Below are positions 58,485 to 64,000 of a stretch of DNA of 64,000 nucleotides, one piece after another (position 1 is the first letter of the stretch; every line of letters begins with the position of its first letter). The notes under the pieces are model-generated. The model ran no database searches. It saw nothing but the letters and a program-made list of their open reading frames with translations, and was not told the origin of the DNA. Source of the stretch: Pseudomonas baetica (GTDB taxonomy: Bacteria; Pseudomonadota; Gammaproteobacteria; Pseudomonadales; Pseudomonadaceae). The stretch lies in contig NZ_JAIHLQ010000019.1 in the NCBI RefSeq assembly GCF_019733355.1, forward strand, positions 1 through 64,000. The letters are read 5' to 3'. The position numbers and the translations under genes are program-made.

Positions 58485-60590
58485 TCAAGCCGCTGCCACG
58501 GTCACCGGAACGCCATTGAGCGCCGCATTGCCCGACAGCTCGTCAAGCTGACATTCATCGGTCAGGTCGTTGGCACTGGAACCCGGCTGACTGCTGGCAA
58601 TCGCCATCTGTACACCGGGACGCGCATGACCCCAGCCGTGAGGCAAGCTCACCACGCCTTTCATCATGTCCAGACTGCCGAGCACTTGGACTTCGATCTG
58701 CCCGACCCGCGAACTGACGCGCACCAACTGACCATCTTCAAGCCCACGGCTGGCGAGATCATCCGGGTGCATCAGCAATTGATGCCTTGGCTTGCCCTTC
58801 ACCAGTCGATGGTAATTGTGCATCCAGGAGTTGTTACTGCGCACATGACGGCGGCCGATCATCAGCAATTCATCGGTGTCGGGCGCCTGCAATGCGGCGA
58901 ACCGTGCGAGGTCGGCGAGGATCTCAGGTGGCGCTGCCTGCACGTGTTGATTCGGCGTTTTCAGGCGTGCAGTGAGATTGGGTTTCAATGCGCCAAGGTC
59001 AATTCCGTGCGGATGATCGAAGAGCGTTGCCAGCGACAGTTTGTGCGCGCACGCGTCACCGTACATTCCCATGCGCAGGCCCATGTCGATCATCTTCGCC
59101 GGCGGCATTGTCGGCTTCAGTTCCTTGCCGGTTTTTTCGGCAAACGCTTTGGCCAGGCCGACGAAGATCTCCCAGTCATGCAAGGCGCCCTCGGGTTTGG
59201 CGAGGATTGCGCGATTGAAACGGGTGACATTGCGCACCGCGAACAGATTGAACGTGGTGTCGTAGTGATCGTTCTCCAGCGCCGAAGTCGACGGCAGGAT
59301 CAGGTCGGCATAACGCGTGGTTTCGTTGATGTACAGGTCAATGCTGACCATGAACTCCAGGCCGTCCAGTGCCTGCTCCAGTTGTCGCCCGTTAGGCGTC
59401 GACAGCACCGGGTTGCCGGCGACAGTGATCAGCGCACGGACCTGCCCCTCGCCGTCGGTGAGCATCTCTTCGGCCAGCGCCGACACCGGCAACTCGCCGC
59501 CGTACTCGGGACGGCCCGACACACGGCTTTGCCATTTATTGAAATGCCCGCCCGAGGTCGATGCCACCAGATCCACCGCAGGCTCCGTGCACAGCGTCCC
59601 GCCGACGCGATCAAGGTTGCCGGTCACCAGATTGATCAACTGCACCACCCAGTGGCACAAGGTACCGAACGCTTGCGTTGAAACGCCCATTCGCCCGTAG
59701 CACACCGCGCTGGGCGCGGCGGCAAAATCGCGGGCCAACTGGCGGATCTGTTCGGCGGGCACGGCGCACAACGGGCTCATGGCTTCTGCGGTGAACGTCG
59801 CTACGGCGGCGCGCACCTCGTCCAGGCCGTCGACCGGCAAGTGACCGTCGCGGGTCAAGCCTTCGCCAAACAACGTGTTGAGTACACCAAACAGCAGAGC
59901 CGCATCGCCCCCAGGCCTCACAAACAGATGTTGATCAGCGATCACCGCCGTTTCGCTGCGCCGTGGATCGACCACCACCACTTTGCCGCCCCGGGCCTGA
60001 ATTGCTTTGAGGCGCTTTTCGACGTCAGGTACGGTCATGATGCTGCCGTTGGACGCCAACGGATTAGCGCCCAGAATCAGCATGAAATCGGTGTGATCAA
60101 TATCCGGAATCGGCAACAGCAAACCGTGGCCGTACATCAGATAACTGCTCAGGTGATGAGGCAACTGATCGACCGAGGTCGCCGAGAAGCGATTGCGCGT
60201 CTTCAGCAAACCGAGGAAGTAGTTGCTGTGGGTCATCAACCCGTAGTTGTGCACGCTCGGGTTGCCCTGATAGACCGCCACCGCGTTTTGCCCATGGCGC
60301 TCCTGAATCGCCGCCAGGCGCTCGGCCACCAGCGTAAATGCCTCATCCCACTCGATCGGCAGCCATTCACTGCCAACCCGGCGCATTGGCTGGCGCAAGC
60401 GATCGGGGTCATTCTGAATATCTTGCAAAGCCACGGCCTTGGGGCAGATGTGCCCACGGCTGAACGTGTCGAGGGCATCGCCCTTGATCGACGTGATCGC
60501 AACATTGCCATCGGTTTCGGTGGTCTCGATGGTCAGGCCACAGATGGCTTCACACAGGTGGCAGGCACGGTGATGGAGAGTCTTGGTCAT
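58485..60590 (-). CDS. Molybdopterin oxidoreductase (DMSO reductase superfamily), orphan
   Basis: A 701-aa catalytic subunit. The N-terminal [4Fe-4S] motif Cys10-x2-Cys13-x3-Cys17...Cys49 (HLCEAIC; GHICPKA) is followed by the molybdopterin-binding domains ('DFMLILGANPLASNGS', 'VVVVDPRRSETA', 'RYADLILPSTSALENDHYD') and the C-terminal MGD domain ('GRRHVRSNNSWMHNYHRLV', 'ANDLTDECQLDELSG'). No Tat signal, so cytoplasmic. No electron-transfer or membrane subunit or FdhD-like chaperone is adjacent. Possible activities include formate dehydrogenase-like or assimilatory reductase; the substrate is unknown. Confidence 0.88.
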   Translation of the reverse strand: MTKTLHHRACHLCEAICGLTIETTETDGNVAITSIKGDALDTFSRGHICPKAVALQDIQNDPDRLRQPMRRVGSEWLPIEWDEAFTLVAERLAAIQERHGQNAVAVYQGNPSVHNYGLMTHSNYFLGLLKTRNRFSATSVDQLPHHLSSYLMYGHGLLLPIPDIDHTDFMLILGANPLASNGSIMTVPDVEKRLKAIQARGGKVVVVDPRRSETAVIADQHLFVRPGGDAALLFGVLNTLFGEGLTRDGHLPVDGLDEVRAAVATFTAEAMSPLCAVPAEQIRQLARDFAAAPSAVCYGRMGVSTQAFGTLCHWVVQLINLVTGNLDRVGGTLCTEPAVDLVASTSGGHFNKWQSRVSGRPEYGGELPVSALAEEMLTDGEGQVRALITVAGNPVLSTPNGRQLEQALDGLEFMVSIDLYINETTRYADLILPSTSALENDHYDTTFNLFAVRNVTRFNRAILAKPEGALHDWEIFVGLAKAFAEKTGKELKPTMPPAKMIDMGLRMGMYGDACAHKLSLATLFDHPHGIDLGALKPNLTARLKTPNQHVQAAPPEILADLARFAALQAPDTDELLMIGRRHVRSNNSWMHNYHRLVKGKPRHQLLMHPDDLASRGLEDGQLVRVSSRVGQIEVQVLGSLDMMKGVVSLPHGWGHARPGVQMAIASSQPGSSANDLTDECQLDELSGNAALNGVPVTVAAA

Positions 60591-60724
60591 GGCCAGTCTC
60601 TGTCTTGTTCTGGGGCGGGCAATACGCCTGCGGGAACAAAACTATGGCCCGTGCGTCGGCCGGGCGCCAGCGACGTTCGTCTTGTGAATCGACGGTTATC
60701 AGGCGAGCCGATAGCCTGGCGCGA

Positions 60725-61015
60725 TCAGTTCGATGGCAGCTGGGGCGGCGGTTGCAACTGAATTTCCTGGATGGTTTCGATCTGTTCGTGGGCGACATGC
60801 ACGCCAGTGAGTTCGCCGATCAGACGCCAATGCTCATCGAGCCCGGCGCTAATGGTCGCCATCCGATCGATCATGTGGCGACCGGCAGTCTTGACCACTT
60901 CGTCCTCGCTGCGCAGCAGCTCGAAGGACATCGAGGTGACCGAGGCGGTGAGATGGGTCAGTGAGCGAGCCGTGTGGCTCAGCAATTCCATTAACAGTTG
61001 TTCTTTCGATTCCAT
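60725..61015 (-). CDS. Conserved hypothetical helical protein (96 aa)
   Basis: A 96-aa all-helical protein starting MESKEQLLMELLSHTARSLT, ending in a short Gln/Pro-rich tail (LQPPPQLPSN). No TM or known motif. A gene in this position next to the molybdopterin enzyme and argF is conserved in P. aeruginosa as recalled. AGGAAG precedes the ATG. Function unknown; it precedes the molybdopterin enzyme gene on the same strand by 134 bases. Confidence 0.65.
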   Translation of the reverse strand: MESKEQLLMELLSHTARSLTHLTASVTSMSFELLRSEDEVVKTAGRHMIDRMATISAGLDEHWRLIGELTGVHVAHEQIETIQEIQLQPPPQLPSN

Positions 61016-61417
61016 GCGGAGGCTTCCTGCGTCGCTCGAAACGTATTTATAACTCAGCACTTTGCTTTAGCAAATGTTTCAGCCCGAGCACCCGACCAAG
61101 CGATTCGTGGCGCGGCGGTCGTAAACCGACCAAAGCAGCGCCATCTGCGCCACAGCCGATTGCCAAGCCCCTTGGGGCCAGTGTACAAAGAGGCTCGCTG
61201 CTGTGCTGAACCCGGCTTCAAATGCGCGACTGCAACTCCAAGTCCGCCCTCCGAATCCCGCAAAAACCGTAGCCTATTGGAAAAACGCGACATTTAGTGT
61301 CAATATCGCGCCTCCCCCATTTTCGTCGCCCCGTGCGGCTTACGCCGCAGGTCTCGCCCGTTGTTCCGTTAAACAAGGCTTTGAGCATCTGCGGTGTGTA
61401 GCAAAAGGTAGTCAATG
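61016..61417. other. Divergent intergenic region upstream of argF (about 400 bases)
   Basis: No coding frame of quality. It has two small hairpins (GGTCG/CGACC at 61117-61131; GCCC/GGGC at 61167-61178) and the ArgR site at 61272-61313. An sRNA cannot be excluded but nothing specific was recognised. Confidence 0.55.
61272..61313 (-). promoter_or_regulatory. ArgR operator upstream of argF
   Basis: On the minus strand TGTCGC (61292-61287) followed by N8-AA matches the Pseudomonas ArgR half-site exactly. A second, imperfect half (AGGCGC, 61313-61308) lies exactly 21 bases before it. The site is about 105-145 bases upstream of the argF start. Confidence 0.65.
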
Positions 61418-62338
61418 ATGAGCGCAAGGCACTTTCTCTCCCTGATGGATTGCACGCCCGAAGAGCTGGTCAGCGTGATCCGTCGAGGCGTTGAGCTCAA
61501 GGACCTGCGTAACCGCGGCGTACTGTTCGAGCCCCTGAAAAACCGCGTGCTGGGCATGATCTTCGAGAAATCCTCGACGCGCACCCGGATCTCCTTCGAA
61601 GCCGGCATGATCCAGCTCGGTGGCCAGGCGATCTTCCTTTCGCCACGCGACACCCAACTGGGCCGTGGCGAACCGATCGGCGATTGCGCCATCGTCATAT
61701 CGAGCATGCTTGATGCGGTGATGATCCGTACCTTTGCCCACAGCACCCTGACCGAATTCGCTGCCAACTCCCGCGTGCCCGTGATCAACGGCCTGTCCGA
61801 TGACCTGCACCCGTGCCAGTTGCTGGCCGACATGCAGACGTTCCTCGAACATCGCGGCTCGATCCAGGGCAAAACCGTTGCCTGGATCGGCGACGGCAAC
61901 AATATGTGCAACAGCTATATAGAGGCCGCGATCCAGTTCGACTTCCAATTGCGCGTCGCCTGCCCGGAAGGCTACGAGCCGAACCCGGAGTTCGTCGCCA
62001 AGGCCGGCGACCGCGTGACCATCGTCCGCGACCCAAAGGACGCCGTGCGTGGCGCGCATCTGGTGAGTACCGACGTCTGGACCTCCATGGGCCAGGAAGA
62101 AGAAACCGCCAAGCGTCTCAAACTGTTCACCCCGTTCCAGGTCAATCGTGCCCTGCTCGATCTGGCCGCCGAGGACGTGCTGTTCATGCACTGCCTGCCC
62201 GCGCACCGTGGCGAAGAAATCAGTCTCGACCTGCTTGATGACCCGCGCTCGGTCGCTTGGGATCAGGCAGAAAACCGTCTCCACGCACAGAAGGCCCTGC
62301 TCGAGTTCCTCGTCGAACCGGCATATCACCACGCATGA
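61418..62338 (+). CDS. argF: Anabolic ornithine carbamoyltransferase
   Basis: A 306-aa enzyme making citrulline from ornithine and carbamoyl phosphate. The carbamoyl-phosphate loop is EKSSTRTRISFE, 'HPCQLLADMQTF' is present, and the ornithine/closing motif is 'MHCLPAHRGEEI'. The sequence closely follows P. aeruginosa ArgF (anabolic type) as recalled. ATG at 61415 immediately precedes 61418; AAAGG lies upstream of both. It ends in an ATGA overlap with an ABC ATPase gene. Predicted to be ArgR-controlled. Confidence 0.97.
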   Translation: MSARHFLSLMDCTPEELVSVIRRGVELKDLRNRGVLFEPLKNRVLGMIFEKSSTRTRISFEAGMIQLGGQAIFLSPRDTQLGRGEPIGDCAIVISSMLDAVMIRTFAHSTLTEFAANSRVPVINGLSDDLHPCQLLADMQTFLEHRGSIQGKTVAWIGDGNNMCNSYIEAAIQFDFQLRVACPEGYEPNPEFVAKAGDRVTIVRDPKDAVRGAHLVSTDVWTSMGQEEETAKRLKLFTPFQVNRALLDLAAEDVLFMHCLPAHRGEEISLDLLDDPRSVAWDQAENRLHAQKALLEFLVEPAYHHA

Positions 62339-63444
62339 GCCATGAATTACTGCTGAACCTGCGCAACCTCGCTTGCGGTTATCAAGATCAACGTGTGGTG
62401 CAGAACCTCAATCTGCACCTCAACGCCGGCGACATCGGCTGCCTGCTCGGCTCATCAGGGTGCGGCAAGACCACCACCCTGCGCGCCATCGCCGGTTTCG
62501 AGCCGGTGCACGAAGGTGAAATCACCCTCGGTGGCGAGACCCTTTCCAGCCCTGGTTTCACCCTGGCACCGGAGAAACGCCGGATCGGCATGGTGTTCCA
62601 GGACTACGCGCTGTTCCCACACCTGAGTGTCGCGGACAACATCGCCTTTGGCATTCGCAAGCATCCGCACAAGGAGCGCGTGACCGAGGAGTTGCTGGAA
62701 CTGGTCAACCTGAAAAACCTTGGCAAGCGCTTCCCGCACGAGTTGTCCGGCGGCCAGCAACAGCGTGTCGCCCTCGCCCGAGCCTTGGCGCCGGAACCGC
62801 AACTGCTGCTGCTCGACGAGCCCTTTTCGAACCTCGATGGCGAACTGCGCCGCAAACTCAGCCATGAAGTACGCGACATCCTCAAGGCTCGTGGTACCAG
62901 CGCGATACTGGTGACCCACGATCAGGAAGAAGCCTTTGCCGTGAGTGATCACGTCGGTGTTTTCAAAGAGGGGCGACTGGAGCAGTGGGACACGCCGTAC
63001 AACCTTTACCACGAACCGGCGACGCCTTTTGTGGCCAGTTTCATCGGTCAGGGCTACTTCATTCGCGGCCAACTCGGCAGCCCGGAATCGGTGCAGACCG
63101 AACTGGGTGAACTGCGCGGCAATCGTGCCTATACGTGGCCGGTGGGCGGTGCGGTGGATGTGCTGTTGCGTCCGGATGACATCGTTTATGCGCCGGACAG
63201 TGCTTTGAAAGCACGGATTGTGGGCAAGACGTTCCTGGGTGCCTCAACCCTGTATCGCCTGCAACTGCCGACCGGTGCCCAGTTGGAATCGATCTTCCCG
63301 AGTCATGCAGATCATCAGGTTGGCGCAGAGGTGGGGATTCGTGTTGCAGCCGAACATCTGGTGTTGTTCCAGGCATCCGGTAGCACGGCAGCACAGATTC
63401 CGGCAGTGGAAAACGGCGTTCGTCGCTACAACAGCGCGCTCTGA
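62335..63444 (+). CDS. ABC transporter ATP-binding protein (FbpC/PotA type)
   Basis: A 369-aa ATPase: Walker A GSSGCGKTT (39-47), Q-loop 'MVFQDYALFPHLSV', signature LSGGQQQRVALARAL, Walker B LLLLDEPFSNLD, switch His in VTHDQEEAF. A C-terminal TOBE domain (about 270-369: 'DVLLRPDDIVYAPDS') marks the CUT1/Fe3+/polyamine importer class. No permease or binding-protein gene adjoins it. ATGA coupling to argF forces co-expression, so transport of an arginine-related cation is suggestive but unproven. Confidence 0.9.
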   Translation: MSHELLLNLRNLACGYQDQRVVQNLNLHLNAGDIGCLLGSSGCGKTTTLRAIAGFEPVHEGEITLGGETLSSPGFTLAPEKRRIGMVFQDYALFPHLSVADNIAFGIRKHPHKERVTEELLELVNLKNLGKRFPHELSGGQQQRVALARALAPEPQLLLLDEPFSNLDGELRRKLSHEVRDILKARGTSAILVTHDQEEAFAVSDHVGVFKEGRLEQWDTPYNLYHEPATPFVASFIGQGYFIRGQLGSPESVQTELGELRGNRAYTWPVGGAVDVLLRPDDIVYAPDSALKARIVGKTFLGASTLYRLQLPTGAQLESIFPSHADHQVGAEVGIRVAAEHLVLFQASGSTAAQIPAVENGVRRYNSAL

Positions 63445-63459
63445 TTCAACACGATAGAA

Positions 63460-63548
63460 AATGTGGGGCTTGCTCGCGAAAGCGTCGTGTCATTCAGCAC
63501 GAGTGTTTGCTGATACACAGCCTTCGCGAGCAAGCCCGCTCACACATT
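63460..63548. repeat. REPIN with a deletion in the left half
   Basis: The left half reads ATGTGGGGCTTGCTCGCGAA, lacking the AGCGG of the consensus. The right half is GCGAGCAAGCCCGCTCACAC. It lies between convergent genes. Confidence 0.8.
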
Positions 63549-63558
63549 GGTTTTCGTG

Positions 63559-64000
63559 TTAACCCAGGCGCAGTGTGCCGCTCGCAACAAGCGTCGCATG
63601 ACCGCCAATCTTCACCCGCTCACCTTCCAGCCGACAAAACAACTCCCCGCCCCGCGCCGAACGCTGGCATGCGGTCAGGCTCGATTTGCCCAATCTCTTT
63701 GACCAGTACGGAATCAAGCTGCAATGGGTCGAACCGGTCACCGGGTCTTCATTGATACCAATCGCCGGCGCAAAGTAGCGCGAGACGAAATCGTGTTGAT
63801 TGCCGCGAGCAGTAACGATCGCACCCAACCACGGCAGCTTGGCCAGCGCGACCATATCCGGCTTGCAATCCAGAACGGCCTGTTCCGACTCCAGCACCAC
63901 AAACAGCTCACTGGAACCGAGCACATCCACCGCCTCGACACCCAACGCCCGCTCGACATCCTGCGTCACGCCAATCTCGCAAGGCACGATCGACGGGAAG
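63559..64000 (-). CDS. PhzF-family isomerase-like protein (5' end beyond window)
   Basis: The C-terminal 147 residues of a PhzF-type (diaminopimelate epimerase fold) protein. Diagnostic motifs are 'SRYFAPAIGINEDPVTGSTH', with the substrate-binding GSTH loop, and C-terminal 'ARGGELFCRLEGERVKIGGH'. The frame is open to base 64000, so the start is outside. Family members include PhzF in phenazine synthesis, but most chromosomal copies such as this are of unknown substrate; no phenazine genes are visible. Confidence 0.88.
   Translation of the reverse strand, partial: FPSIVPCEIGVTQDVERALGVEAVDVLGSSELFVVLESEQAVLDCKPDMVALAKLPWLGAIVTARGNQHDFVSRYFAPAIGINEDPVTGSTHCSLIPYWSKRLGKSSLTACQRSARGGELFCRLEGERVKIGGHATLVASGTLRLG

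Noticed and set aside
61117..61178. Two hairpins upstream of argF as a riboswitch or sRNA
   Set aside because: Stems are short and no known structure or terminator accompanies them; insufficient for an RNA call.
63559..64000. Phenazine biosynthesis gene
   Set aside because: The PhzF fold alone is widespread outside phenazine operons, and no other phz gene is present; called only PhzF-family.

Overview
The window is chromosomal DNA of a fluorescent Pseudomonas (P. fluorescens group). The evidence is the GC-rich codon use, at least seven paired REP palindromes of the GTGGGAGCGGGCTTGCTC type between genes, ArgR half-sites of the Pseudomonas TGTCGC-N8-AA type, and a gene order I recognise from memory as matching P. 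aeruginosa. The blocks are iciA/argP - lysE - sodB - bifA - imelysin cluster - mexVW - inaA/colSR - groEL/ES - fxsA, then mrp - metG - rnf - nth, then argG - motY - pyrC - rnt - prx - bfd - bfr - grxD - argF. Correspondence to PAO1 loci is from memory and was not checked against a database.

Region by region: 1-15 kb is accessory metabolism. It holds the end of a protein made of perfect 39-bp repeats, a flavin reductase, an ABM monooxygenase, an AraC regulator, a 2-ketoarginine decarboxylase-like enzyme translationally coupled to an aldehyde dehydrogenase with a divergent LysR regulator, an NAD(P)-binding reductase, an exported MBL-fold protein with an atypical metal motif, a 58-aa membrane microprotein, pobR/pobA for 4-hydroxybenzoate, a DHA2-type MFS exporter and a double-Cache protein. 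15-24 kb holds a coiled-coil membrane protein, an extended SDR, ArgP with a divergent ACT-domain protein and ArgO-like exporter, sodB, and the c-di-GMP phosphodiesterase bifA. 22.5-27.8 kb is a four-gene envelope cluster (imelysin lipoprotein, di-haem lipoprotein, second imelysin lipoprotein, DUF1513 protein) with a Fur-like site in front. 27.9-32.1 kb is a MexVW-type RND pump without an outer-membrane channel gene. 32.2-36.9 kb is the ColRS two-component system with its LPS-related methyltransferase/kinase pair and a divergent PAP2 phosphatase. 37-41.4 kb holds groESL, fxsA, a HugZ-like protein and an SDR.

41.5-49.9 kb holds mrp, metG and an operon rnfA-rnfB-rnfD-rnfG-rnfE-nth. I consider this the most interesting locus. 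It has no rnfC, RnfB lacks its N-terminal membrane anchor but carries a long charged coiled-coil tail, and RnfA and RnfE have lost cysteines that bind the intramembrane Fe-S cluster in canonical Rnf/Nqr. 49.9-51.9 kb is an AT-rich insertion-like stretch with a LuxR-type response regulator and an unknown two-TM protein.

51.9-64 kb is arginine/pyrimidine synthesis (argG, pyrC, argF, with ArgR operators at argG and argF), the motor protein MotY, RNase T, and redox/iron genes (2-Cys peroxiredoxin, bfd with a Fur box, bacterioferritin, monothiol glutaredoxin, an orphan molybdopterin oxidoreductase). It ends with an ABC ATPase overlapping argF and the 3' part of a phzF-like gene. I found no rRNA, tRNA, CRISPR array, insertion sequence or prophage.
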